64,000 nt of DNA, taken from the IMG/VR virus record IMGVR_UViG_3300022934_002389, positions 62,001-126,000 of that record; one strand, written 5' to 3'. The DNA comes from a virus. Position numbers and translations under genes: made by a program. The notes beneath the pieces were generated by a model. That model saw only the letters and a program-made list of their open reading frames with translations, was not told where the DNA came from and searched no databases. Positions 1-8,105 of this stretch are shown here, one piece after another (position 1 is the first letter of the stretch; each line of letters begins with the position of its first letter).

Positions 1-912
1 AACAATCCTCTTAATAAATTAATTTGGGATAAAGTGCAAGAAATGTTTTATTGGAACATTGCACCAGAATCTCCAATATGCCAATTGCCGTTTACACAAG
101 AATTTATTGACGCATGTGAACAAGAATTTTCAATGACTGTTCGTGATATGCATTATCCTATTTCCTTAGGAAAAGTTGATCAATGGTTTGGTAAACGTAT
201 GCAAGATTTTGTAAAAGAAATTGACGCACAATATCAGCACAATTATTTTGTCGGAGAAAATGGAACTAGCACAACTGGTGTAGTAGGAACTATATATGAT
301 GTTGACGAAAAACCTATTACAAACAAATGGAATATTAGAGGACAAGCACTTGTAGACAGATTACAGGCTATGCAAAAAGAAAATCCTAATTTAACAATTT
401 TAGATATGGGTTGCGGAGTTAACGAATACAAAAAACATTTGAATAATGTTACTGGAGTTGATCCGTATAGAGAAGAAGCAGATATTTTGTCCAAGCAAAG
501 TGATTTTATTACGCAAGGTAAAACTTGGGATATAATCATTTGCTTTGGCCCACAGAATTGGTATACTTACGATGAACAATTTAGAAACTTCAAAAAACTC
601 AAAGAATGTTTGGCACCGGGCGGGTTACTTTTGTGGTCGCACGTACATCACTATTATAAAGTATTTCAGCCCGATCATCTTTATGCGCACACTTGGATAC
701 ACGGAGACATGGATCATGCTCAACGTAATAGTGCTTTTTATTTTTATGATCGCGATTGGAAATATACTTGGTATTTCAATTGGACCGAACATGCCGTAGA
801 AACACTTGCTAAACATGTAGGACTGTCTATTGATAAAGTAGATTATGATCATTGTAATTTATATAGACCGCCTATGTATAGAATATTTGTGGAGATGACA
901 CATGAAAAATAG
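1..912 (+). CDS. Class I SAM-dependent methyltransferase, 5' end outside window
   Basis: The frame is open from base 1, so the gene starts upstream. The GTG at 34 and ATG at 43 are internal candidates only. The middle carries a class I methyltransferase core: a motif I strand and glycine loop (ILDMGCG), an acidic residue after the next strand (GVDPY), then WDIIICFG and the post-motif APGGLLLWSH. The N-terminal third is not recognisable. The substrate is unknown; the neighbours (oxygenase-like, radical SAM, PP-loop) suggest a biosynthetic or modification pathway rather than DNA methylation, and no DPPY-type DNA-methylase motif is present. It overlaps the next gene by 11 bases, so the two are probably translationally coupled. 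Confidence 0.75.
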   Translation, partial: NNPLNKLIWDKVQEMFYWNIAPESPICQLPFTQEFIDACEQEFSMTVRDMHYPISLGKVDQWFGKRMQDFVKEIDAQYQHNYFVGENGTSTTGVVGTIYDVDEKPITNKWNIRGQALVDRLQAMQKENPNLTILDMGCGVNEYKKHLNNVTGVDPYREEADILSKQSDFITQGKTWDIIICFGPQNWYTYDEQFRNFKKLKECLAPGGLLLWSHVHHYYKVFQPDHLYAHTWIHGDMDHAQRNSAFYFYDRDWKYTWYFNWTEHAVETLAKHVGLSIDKVDYDHCNLYRPPMYRIFVEMTHEK

Positions 913-1471
913 ATGGGACGTAACAGTAGCAGCGTCTAATTATCATTGGGATCCTAACGCAAACGATAGCAATACTATTAGAATAATAAGTAATGTGTTT
1001 GATGAATGGAATGATGAAATCGAACGTGCTATAGAATTACAAAAACCTGTTATTAGTGACGGAACAATCGAAAAGCACATATCTGCCGGAACGCACATGT
1101 ATAACGGAGTTATAGTTGATACTACAGAATTTCCAATACTCGGTAGTATCGGTAAAAAACTAGGATTTGAAGAATATAATACAAGTATTCAAACACAAAC
1201 TACTGGAATGACAACTCCATTGCATATAGATTCATCTTCTGGAGATAAAGAAAGAGTTATTGTTATGCTTCAAGACTGGTACTGGGGACAAATACTTCAA
1301 TTTGGTAATATAGTATTACATAATTGGAAAGCAGGGGATGTATTATATTTTAGTATCAATGGTACACCGCATAGTACAGCAAATTTAAGTCCACATAGTA
1401 GAACTATAGCAAAAATTACAGGACGCACAACAGATGCATTTGAAAAATTATTAAAGGGAGAGTCTCAGTGA
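902..1471 (+). CDS. 2OG-Fe(II) oxygenase-like protein, first of a tandem pair
   Basis: A 189-residue protein. His108 and Asp110 (LHID) with distal His157 (PHSTAN) and Arg167 (SRTIAKI) form the HxD...H plus Arg pattern of double-stranded beta-helix 2-oxoglutarate/Fe(II) oxygenases. The sequence between them (VMLQDW, FGN, WKAGDVLYF) fits the usual jelly-roll strands. The substrate cannot be read. The start ATG lies inside the end of the methyltransferase gene, and the stop overlaps the next start by 4 bases (GTGA). It is clearly paralogous to the next gene: same first nine residues, and the same metal-site layout. A cupin-like protein without oxygenase activity is the alternative. Confidence 0.6.
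   Translation: MKNRWDVTVAASNYHWDPNANDSNTIRIISNVFDEWNDEIERAIELQKPVISDGTIEKHISAGTHMYNGVIVDTTEFPILGSIGKKLGFEEYNTSIQTQTTGMTTPLHIDSSSGDKERVIVMLQDWYWGQILQFGNIVLHNWKAGDVLYFSINGTPHSTANLSPHSRTIAKITGRTTDAFEKLLKGESQ
903..929 (+). repeat. 27-bp direct repeat, copy 1 (start of first oxygenase-like gene)
   Basis: Bases 903-929 are identical to 1469-1495. The repeat begins at the second base of each start codon and covers the first nine codons, after which the genes diverge sharply. Such nucleotide identity inside otherwise diverged paralogues suggests a duplication junction, gene conversion or a constrained translation-initiation region. Confidence 0.9.
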
Positions 1472-2130
1472 AAAATAGATGGGACGTAACAGTAGAACAA
1501 AGTAATTATGATTTTAATCCGTTTAGAGAAAGTGATCATGGCAAAAGCTTTAGAACAGTAGGAAATATAGAACCTACATGGAAAGATGAAATACCTATTG
1601 CAAATGCTAATCAATACGACTTTTATTGGCCTTCGCCTGTGTCTCCAGAAGGCGACAGTTTTAATTATGACTATGAAGAATTGCTTTGCAAGGATTGGGG
1701 TATACCTTTAGACTTTGTTGTATACAGACAGTGGACAACAACGGATGAAACACCAATACTAAACAGTCTAGCCGAACAAATCGGTTTAGAAAATGCACAA
1801 ACAAATATTCAAACTCAACATACAGGAATGATGCTACATTTACATATAGATAGTTTAACTGGTTTACGAAAAGAACGTACAGATCAAACAAGTAGTAGAG
1901 CAACAGACGATGAATGGGGTAGATGCTTTGTAATGCTTGATGATTGGGCACCTGGACATATTATTCAATTTGGTAATACCTACGTACCACCTTGGCATGC
2001 AGGAGATGTAATTTGGTTTGATTGGGCAAACATACCACATAGCACTGCTAACACTGGACCATGGCCTAGAAACATTGCAAAAATTACAGGTAAAGTTACG
2101 CAAAGGTATAAAGAGTTTGTTGGAATCTAA
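1468..2130 (+). CDS. 2OG-Fe(II) oxygenase-like protein, second of a tandem pair
   Basis: A 220-residue paralogue of the preceding gene. The metal site is His126/Asp128 (LHID) and His191 (PHSTAN), with Arg201 as the likely 2-oxoglutarate anchor. It has about 30 extra residues, mostly between residues 45-95 and in a loop at 131-150 that follows the HxD motif, so the substrate pocket probably differs. The start is GTG at 1468, overlapping the upstream stop; the same nine N-terminal codons make this start secure. The 3' end abuts or overlaps the following radical SAM gene. Confidence 0.6.
   Translation: MKNRWDVTVEQSNYDFNPFRESDHGKSFRTVGNIEPTWKDEIPIANANQYDFYWPSPVSPEGDSFNYDYEELLCKDWGIPLDFVVYRQWTTTDETPILNSLAEQIGLENAQTNIQTQHTGMMLHLHIDSLTGLRKERTDQTSSRATDDEWGRCFVMLDDWAPGHIIQFGNTYVPPWHAGDVIWFDWANIPHSTANTGPWPRNIAKITGKVTQRYKEFVGI
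1469..1495 (+). repeat. 27-bp direct repeat, copy 2 (start of second oxygenase-like gene)
   Basis: Second copy of the repeat at 903-929, in the same position relative to the start codon of the paralogous gene. The first base of the start codon differs (ATG versus GTG). Confidence 0.9.
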
Positions 2131-3226
2131 ACCTAGTTGTTGGTTTGCTTATAAAGGTTTATCTGTAGATTCTACAGGCAATCTAAATCCTTGCGGCCAT
2201 AGCACTTATAAGTTTGGAAAATTTACTGACTACAACTCTTTGAATGTTGACAGAACAAATGCTATAAAAGATTTTGATCAACATGTTCCGAAAGGGTGCA
2301 TTTCTTGTACAAATAGAGAAGTGAGAAACGAACAAAGTAGACGTTTATATCATTACGATTGGTTCAGTCAACAGGTAAATTTTGATATAGAATTTTTAGA
2401 TATTGATATAGGTAATCTATGCAATCTCAAATGTAGAATGTGTAATCCTGGACAGTCGTCTAGTTGGATAAAAGATGGACACCTTAAAGATAAAGTTGAT
2501 TTTACGTTAGACGATTTTGATAATAATAAGATTCTTGATAATATAAATGGCGATATGATAAAATTTTTATCTAGTTTAGATTCTTTAAGGTATATTATTA
2601 TAAAAGGTGGAGAACCTTTTATGCATCCAAGATTCTTTGAGTTTATAGAATGTATTCCAAACAAGCATAACGTAAAATTACAGATTATTACCAATGGCAC
2701 ACATAAATTGACTAAAGATGAAAAGAGATTGTTTGCTAAATTTGATAAACTGAATATTTTCTTTTCAGTAGAATCTGATGGAGAGATGTATCAATACATT
2801 AGAGGCGGAAAATTTACATTTGAAGAATCATTAGATAATTGGAAATCTTACAAAACGTTTCCTAATGCAAATGAAATTGGATGGATTTATACTGCAAACA
2901 TTTATGGTATCTATAATTTTGATAGTTTACAGAGTAAAATAGAAAACTCTATTGATTTTGGACATCAAGTTCTTGATCCTATGTATTTGAATCCGTTGAT
3001 TACACCTTTACATATAAAACAAAAAATATTAGAAACTACAAACTATTCTCATTGGAAAAAATATTTTGCAACTAGTGCAACAGATTTGTTTGGTATAAGC
3101 ATAGACAAACAATACAAACTTTTATGCAATTTGTATTCTTACACAACAACATTAGATAATATTAGAAGACAACACCTTTTAGATGTAGAGCCCAGGTTTG
3201 AGTGGATTTATGAATACAACAAATAA
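2117..3226 (+). CDS. Radical SAM protein with extra N-terminal cysteine motif (type A)
   Basis: The CNLKCRMC motif is a canonical CxxxCxxC radical SAM cluster site, followed by the GGEP motif (IIIKGGEPFM) and a SAM-domain barrel. Upstream of the core is a region with CWFAYKGL, NPCG and CISC cysteines that could bind a second cluster, as in SPASM or twitch-type enzymes. The frame is open back to 2018, but that would overlap the upstream gene by 113 bases. TTG at 2117 or 2120, just before the first conserved block and behind an AAGG, is the more likely start. The same architecture occurs at 22269-23504 and 40496-41578. The substrate is unknown. Confidence 0.75.
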   Translation: MLESKPSCWFAYKGLSVDSTGNLNPCGHSTYKFGKFTDYNSLNVDRTNAIKDFDQHVPKGCISCTNREVRNEQSRRLYHYDWFSQQVNFDIEFLDIDIGNLCNLKCRMCNPGQSSSWIKDGHLKDKVDFTLDDFDNNKILDNINGDMIKFLSSLDSLRYIIIKGGEPFMHPRFFEFIECIPNKHNVKLQIITNGTHKLTKDEKRLFAKFDKLNIFFSVESDGEMYQYIRGGKFTFEESLDNWKSYKTFPNANEIGWIYTANIYGIYNFDSLQSKIENSIDFGHQVLDPMYLNPLITPLHIKQKILETTNYSHWKKYFATSATDLFGISIDKQYKLLCNLYSYTTTLDNIRRQHLLDVEPRFEWIYEYNK

Positions 3227-3245
3227 TTAGTGTATAGGAGAAGGT

Positions 3246-3989
3246 ATGATTGAAAAAGGCGTTACAATAGATTTACACGGAACCAAAAGAATTGGTATGA
3301 AATTGTCAGGTGGACCTGACAGTGCAATGATTCTTTATATGATTTGTAAAAAAATAACTGATGAGAATATAGATATTGAATATATTCAACCAATTACTGC
3401 TACAGCAGATGTTAAACCATACAATATAAAATTTGCCAGAAGAGTAATTGAATGGATGCGAAATAGATATCCTAATATTGAAATCAAAGATACACATTGT
3501 GCTGTATGCAGATATGAAGAATATAATTCTCGACAAGAAGAATTAGTAAGGGATTTAATTTTAAACAGAGATATTGATATTACATTTGCAGGAATTACAG
3601 CAAATCCTCCCGATGAAAAAGGCAGGAATTTTTGGCCTTGCAATCCTAAATACACTAGAGCAATTGAATTAGACTTTGACGAGCATCCTGAAGACATTTC
3701 AAATGCAGATTGGAATACAAGAGCAGTTGAAAGAGACGAACCTGATGTCGAAGTTTATTGGTCTACTTGGAGAGGCAAGGACGAAAAAGTTCCAATGGTA
3801 AGACCTTTTATTAATCATGATAAAAGGAAAGTAGCAGAATTATATCATCACTACGATATTATGGAATTGTTTGATATAACAAGATCTTGTGAAAACAGAG
3901 ATGGTCCTGCGCTAAACGATTTCGAAGATCATTGCGAAACAGAATGTTGGTGGTGCTATGAACGTAGATGGGCCTTTGGGCGAGTTTAA
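3246..3989 (+). CDS. queC: QueC-like PP-loop ATP pyrophosphatase
   Basis: The PP-loop SGGPDS lies at residues 21-26 of 247. The C-terminal part has four cysteines (215, 230, 234, 237) in a CWWCYERRWAF context. This matches the zinc site and terminal block of QueC, which uses ATP and ammonia to convert 7-carboxy-7-deazaguanine to preQ0. The middle is not obviously QueC, so another PP-loop enzyme (adenylating or thiolating) is possible. In favour of QueC, FolE, QueD, QueE and DpdA homologues are all on this contig and no other QueC is seen. Against it, the gene sits between two radical SAM genes, far from the others. An AGGAG precedes the ATG, and it overlaps the next gene by 32 bases. Confidence 0.5.
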   Translation: MIEKGVTIDLHGTKRIGMKLSGGPDSAMILYMICKKITDENIDIEYIQPITATADVKPYNIKFARRVIEWMRNRYPNIEIKDTHCAVCRYEEYNSRQEELVRDLILNRDIDITFAGITANPPDEKGRNFWPCNPKYTRAIELDFDEHPEDISNADWNTRAVERDEPDVEVYWSTWRGKDEKVPMVRPFINHDKRKVAELYHHYDIMELFDITRSCENRDGPALNDFEDHCETECWWCYERRWAFGRV

Positions 3990-4818
3990 GTATACAGGCT
4001 GGCACATTGAACTAACAAACAGATGTCCACTAGCATGTCCTGCATGTATTAGAACTATGCACGGGCCTGGTTCTAAGTCAGACATTGATACTAAATTACT
4101 TCTCAACTTTTTGCCTAATCCTGAAAAATATGATTACATATTTTTTCAAGGTAATTTGGGAGATCCTATATATCATCCTGATTTCCACAAAATTTCAGAA
4201 CATTTTTTCCCAGCAAATGAATTACAAGTTACAACAAATGGAATGCAAACAAAAGAGTTTTGGCAAAGAGTGCTAGAAACATGGCCCGAGTCTAGTATTG
4301 TTGAACTTAGTATAGACGGCCTACAAGACACTAATAGCATATACAGAGTTAACAGTAATTGGAACAAAATACAAGAACTTTTTGAACTTATAGCAACTAC
4401 TAAACGCAAATGTCAGATTATATGGAAGTATATTGTTTTTGAACACAATCATCATCAAGTTGAAGAAGCAATAGCCTTAAGTAAAAAAATAGGCATGAAT
4501 GAATTTAAAATTAAAAAAAGTTGGACTATACATGATGACATGTCCAATAATGGCCAAGTTAAAGACTATTATAATCCAGAATGGTTTGATTATGTAAAAA
4601 GAGAAACACTTGACGAATTAGCACCTTTCTGTTATACTGGAGACATGCATTATATAAATTCGCAAGGTAACTATTATCCTTGTTGTTGGATAGATAACGA
4701 CATAAGTTCTGTAGGACACATATCAGAAGGTTTAGATAGTATTAAAGATAAATTTTTAAACTTTAGTAACTTATTAATTTGGAGTAAATGTCCTAAAGTA
4801 TGCAAAAATGTGTTGTAA
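3958..4818 (+). CDS. Radical SAM protein with C-terminal cysteine cluster (type B)
   Basis: A 286-residue protein with CPLACPAC (CxxxCxxC) near residue 23. The GGEP position is degenerate (QGNLGDP), and the barrel includes LSIDGL. The C-terminal cysteines (FCYTG, YPCCWID, KCPKVCKN) resemble a SPASM/twitch auxiliary-cluster region, here followed by a short tail. It is closely similar in layout to 41544-42665. The ATG lies 32 bases inside the PP-loop gene, implying coupled expression. It may act on the same substrate as the PP-loop enzyme, but the reaction is unknown. Confidence 0.75.
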   Translation: MNVDGPLGEFKYTGWHIELTNRCPLACPACIRTMHGPGSKSDIDTKLLLNFLPNPEKYDYIFFQGNLGDPIYHPDFHKISEHFFPANELQVTTNGMQTKEFWQRVLETWPESSIVELSIDGLQDTNSIYRVNSNWNKIQELFELIATTKRKCQIIWKYIVFEHNHHQVEEAIALSKKIGMNEFKIKKSWTIHDDMSNNGQVKDYYNPEWFDYVKRETLDELAPFCYTGDMHYINSQGNYYPCCWIDNDISSVGHISEGLDSIKDKFLNFSNLLIWSKCPKVCKNVL

Positions 4819-4883
4819 AATTAGTGATAACGATAAAGAAATGATTACACCTAACAACGTTGTTGATAGAAAAATAATAGTAA

Positions 4884-6173
4884 ATGATTGAATTAGGAAT
4901 TTGGAGTGGTATCGGTTTACTAACTGGTCTTTTAGCCGGGTTAGTGCCAGGTGCTGGTCCATTTGTTGCTATTGGTGTCTTATACCCGTTTTTAGCGTCA
5001 ACTAGTGCGGTTAATATTATGGCGTGTTATGTTGCTATACTCATTACCACTAACTATACTAATAGTGTTACAGCAATCTTATACGGTATACCCGGAGATG
5101 CTACTGCAATTAGCACAGCAAGATACGGACATAAAATGTTTCAAAAAGGCGCAGGCGGCCTTGCTGTAACAAGTAACGCAATTAGTAGCACCGTTGGTGT
5201 AGCATTTGCAATGTGTTTGTTTTTAGTTGCCTTGCCTAGTATTATGCATGTATTCAAATTTTATAACAGTATTATACAAACAATTGTAATACTAGTTGCA
5301 ATATGTATGATTACATTTTTTACAAAACAGAATAAACTTTTGACATTATTACTGTTTTGTTTTGGAGGATTAATATCACATCAAGGAATTGATCCGATTA
5401 CATTTGATCAGTTTCTTGTTTTTAACAATTTTTATCTTAGTTTAGGAATACCTTTTGCAAGTGTAATGATTGGATTGTATCTGTTTCCTGAGATACTAAA
5501 AATTCATAACATTTCTATTTCCCAACCTAGCAAGATAAGTAAGTATGCAATAGGAAAAGGCACATTTGGTCCAAGCCTGTTAGGTAGCTTTATTGGATTT
5601 TGGTGCGGTCTTATTCCTGGCATAACGAATATTCTTGGTAGTTATGCTAGTGCAGGCATTGTAAAACGCTTTTTTAAAAAGCCTGTACTTAAAAGCATTG
5701 CTGCCGCAGAGGCTGCTAACAATAGTGGAGCATTATCCAGTTTGTTGCCTTTGCTAATCCTTGCTATACCTATTACGGGTAGTGAAGTAATTGTGTACTA
5801 CTTGATGTTAGAAAGTGGTTATCAATTTAATATAGAAAACACAGTAGACAAACTGTCTTCTATACTTTACTTTATACCGGTAGTGACATTAATATGTTTA
5901 CTTTTAAGTTGGTATGGTTTTAACCTGTTAGGTCAAATAGTGTATCTTTATAAACAATATAGAGTATATGCAAATACGTTGATCCTAACTACTATAAGTG
6001 TAATAAGTGTCGTTATCTTTCCTATACACGAATGGATGGTAGCATGTATACTGATTGCAATGGTACTAGGATATTTTCTACGAAATTACGATACGAGCCC
6101 AGTCATTTATGGATATTTCCTTAGTGACTTGTTCTATGAAAGTTTTGTAAGGACTGTTATAATATTATCTTAG
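4884..6173 (+). CDS. tctA: TctA-family tripartite tricarboxylate transporter membrane subunit
   Basis: A 429-residue polytopic membrane protein, shorter than the usual roughly 500 residues. It keeps the duplicated TctA signatures: GLVPGAGP near the N-terminus, the GIPGDATAISTARYG block, then in the second half GLIPGITN and AEAANNSGALSSLLPLL. TctA is the large permease subunit that imports carboxylates using a periplasmic TctC. No TctB small subunit is adjacent. It is followed 8 bases later by a TctC-like gene, so the two form an operon. It probably serves as an auxiliary uptake gene, or replaces or modulates a host permease. A 65-base gap precedes it. Confidence 0.85.
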   Translation: MIELGIWSGIGLLTGLLAGLVPGAGPFVAIGVLYPFLASTSAVNIMACYVAILITTNYTNSVTAILYGIPGDATAISTARYGHKMFQKGAGGLAVTSNAISSTVGVAFAMCLFLVALPSIMHVFKFYNSIIQTIVILVAICMITFFTKQNKLLTLLLFCFGGLISHQGIDPITFDQFLVFNNFYLSLGIPFASVMIGLYLFPEILKIHNISISQPSKISKYAIGKGTFGPSLLGSFIGFWCGLIPGITNILGSYASAGIVKRFFKKPVLKSIAAAEAANNSGALSSLLPLLILAIPITGSEVIVYYLMLESGYQFNIENTVDKLSSILYFIPVVTLICLLLSWYGFNLLGQIVYLYKQYRVYANTLILTTISVISVVIFPIHEWMVACILIAMVLGYFLRNYDTSPVIYGYFLSDLFYESFVRTVIILS

Positions 6174-6181
6174 GAGAAAAA

Positions 6182-6949
6182 ATGAAAAAATTTATCACAG
6201 CACTAACAGCAATGTTTATTGCAACATCTGCAAACGCAGAAATTTTAATTGTAAATCCAGGTTCAGAAGAGGGTGCTTTTAGACAAGTATTGACTGAAAT
6301 TGGAAACAAAATTGATCATCAATTTGTACAGGCAAATAATCCTGTAACAGCATCAACCTATTTAGCAAAAGGCAATGCACTTACTATTTGGAGTAGTGAA
6401 TGGCCTGGAGATCCTAAAATGCCATCAGTAGAAGTAAGTGAAGACACACTTGTTGCTCTAATGACATATGAAACTATGATGTGTAGTAGAGAATTTACAA
6501 CACTAGAAGATCTTAACGGACAGGAAGTAAAGATTGCAACATGGGGTAGCGCACCAGTAGCGAAATTCTTAGGAAACTTAGAACAAGCAACAGGAGCAAC
6601 ATTTACAGTTGTACCATTTGGTGGTAGTGGTAGTACAACAAAAGGTTATCTTGCAGGTGATGCAGATACAGTGTTTACTATTACAACTAGACAAACTGCT
6701 ATCGAAGAAGATGCAAACACAACATGTTTTGCATTTAGTGAAACAGGCGATCTAGGTTTCCGTTTTGTTGATGCAATCAACACAGTTTGGCTAGACAACA
6801 ACACTACAACAGAACTTCGTGCAATTGTTGGTAATTTGTCTATGACACCAGAATGGCAAGATAAGTTTTCAGGCACAAAAACTTATATTGGCGGAACACC
6901 AACAAATGTTGCTATGTTTGAAGAAGCGGTAGAAAACTTCTCACAATGA
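6182..6949 (+). CDS. tctC: TctC-like periplasmic solute-binding protein
   Basis: A 255-residue protein with a clear Sec signal peptide (MKK, hydrophobic stretch, cleavage after SANA near residue 19). The body resembles the Bug/TctC solute-binding family: an early strand ending in NPG, a VVPFGGSGSTTKGYLAGDAD block equivalent to the family's loop-and-'GG' region, and a hinge-like middle. It would deliver a carboxylate or related anion to the TctA permease encoded just upstream. TTAGGAG precedes the ATG. It is slightly shorter than cellular TctC (about 300 residues). It overlaps the next gene by 4 bases. Confidence 0.75.
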   Translation: MKKFITALTAMFIATSANAEILIVNPGSEEGAFRQVLTEIGNKIDHQFVQANNPVTASTYLAKGNALTIWSSEWPGDPKMPSVEVSEDTLVALMTYETMMCSREFTTLEDLNGQEVKIATWGSAPVAKFLGNLEQATGATFTVVPFGGSGSTTKGYLAGDADTVFTITTRQTAIEEDANTTCFAFSETGDLGFRFVDAINTVWLDNNTTTELRAIVGNLSMTPEWQDKFSGTKTYIGGTPTNVAMFEEAVENFSQ

Positions 6950-7467
6950 ACTTCGAAATTAGACGCCTTTATGTAGATAATCTACCTAGTCAGATATATG
7001 ACTTTATGCAGTCGTGTGCTGAACAAGGATTAGAAAACAATGTTTCAAAGGTGTCTATGAAGTTTGGTAAATGGAAAGATGAAGCGTGGTGGTGTACTTG
7101 GGTTGACAATAAAATTGTTAGCATAAGCGGCTGCCACGCTTTTGACGATTATATACCAGATAGTTACAGAGTTTGTTTGCGCACTGCAACACTTAAAGAA
7201 TACAGAGGAAAAGCACCAGGAAGTATAAAAAAGATGCATAATGATTTTAATTGGGGTCATATACTTCCTTATCAAATTGAGTATGCTAAAAGCAAAGGTG
7301 CTAAAAGAATAGTTTTTACAACAAATAGTGAAGTTGACAAAAGTCCAAACAGTTTTAGGACCAACAGGGTTGTTGAAAAAGTTTTCATTCCGCAAGGATT
7401 GTGTAGACTTGTTGAAAAAGATGCAGAAGTCTTCTATACGAAGCAAAATATTTGGGAAGTGATATGA
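6946..7467 (+). CDS. GNAT-like acyltransferase, putative
   Basis: A 173-residue protein. The order of segments (a WTWVDNKIVSISG-like strand pair, then LRTATLKEYRGKAPGS, then an AKSKGAKRIVFTT strand) resembles the GNAT fold with a degenerate acetyl-CoA loop (R-G-K-A-P-G). No strict Q/RxxGxG/A is present. The ATG overlaps the tctC stop (ATGA) and its own stop overlaps the next ATG, so it belongs to the same operon. A smaller GNAT-like protein is in the second radical SAM locus (42692-43126). Confidence 0.4.
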   Translation: MNFEIRRLYVDNLPSQIYDFMQSCAEQGLENNVSKVSMKFGKWKDEAWWCTWVDNKIVSISGCHAFDDYIPDSYRVCLRTATLKEYRGKAPGSIKKMHNDFNWGHILPYQIEYAKSKGAKRIVFTTNSEVDKSPNSFRTNRVVEKVFIPQGLCRLVEKDAEVFYTKQNIWEVI

Positions 7468-8105
7468 ACGAACAATTGATTGCAATGCAAAGATTAGCCA
7501 TGATGGGAGATTGGTTAGAATTAGATGTTTTTCATCATGATAATCTTATGAAAGAAATTGAACCATTCAAAGATGATTGGAAACCATACAATACTAGAAA
7601 ACCTAACAATAGATGGGGATTAAGTGTTACTAGTTTAGATGGTGGTTTGAGCGGCATTCCTGACTTAGACAGTCTTTCAGAATACAATAAAAAATATAAT
7701 ACTAATATTACCAATCATGACATAGACAAGCCTACACCTGTATATGAGGCTAGTCCTACATTGCAAAGCATTTTAGAACCTTTTAAACCATGGCTAGGAC
7801 GCTGTCATTTTTTAAAATTAGATGAAGGTGGCTTTTTTCCTGAACACTATGATATTAATAAAACAACATATGATTACGATGAAATAAGATTGATTGGTTT
7901 TGTTCATAACTGTAATAAACATTTTTTAAAATTTGTTTATGAAGATACAATACCACAGTATGATGATAGTAATTTATTCTACTTCAATGCTAATAAAAGA
8001 CACACTGTTTTTAGCACAGTTGATGATTGTATTATGCTTGTTGTTTGTTTAAAATTTGATACAGGATGTTATAAAGCTTTACTTGACCAATATATTTGCT
8101 CGTAG
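7464..8105 (+). CDS. 2OG-Fe(II) / Asp-hydroxylase-like oxygenase
   Basis: A 213-residue protein from the ATG at 7464, which overlaps the upstream TGA. FFPEHYD supplies His128 and Asp130, and NKRHTVFS supplies distal His180, the HxD...H iron triad of the aspartyl/asparaginyl hydroxylase-like branch. A good 2-oxoglutarate Arg partner is not obvious. It is not closely similar to the tandem pair at 902-2130. It is the last forward gene of the accessory block and converges with the ATP-grasp gene, overlapping it by 27 bases with no terminator visible. Confidence 0.55.
   Translation: MNEQLIAMQRLAMMGDWLELDVFHHDNLMKEIEPFKDDWKPYNTRKPNNRWGLSVTSLDGGLSGIPDLDSLSEYNKKYNTNITNHDIDKPTPVYEASPTLQSILEPFKPWLGRCHFLKLDEGGFFPEHYDINKTTYDYDEIRLIGFVHNCNKHFLKFVYEDTIPQYDDSNLFYFNANKRHTVFSTVDDCIMLVVCLKFDTGCYKALLDQYICS

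Noticed and set aside
2018-2116. N-terminal extension of the first type A radical SAM gene
   Set aside because: It lies entirely within the second oxygenase-like gene in another frame and reads as a shadow; later TTG starts fit better.
4853-4864. 12-base palindrome AACAACGTTGTT in the gap before tctA
   Set aside because: No T-run or loop suitable for a terminator, and no second copy; probably chance in AT-rich DNA.
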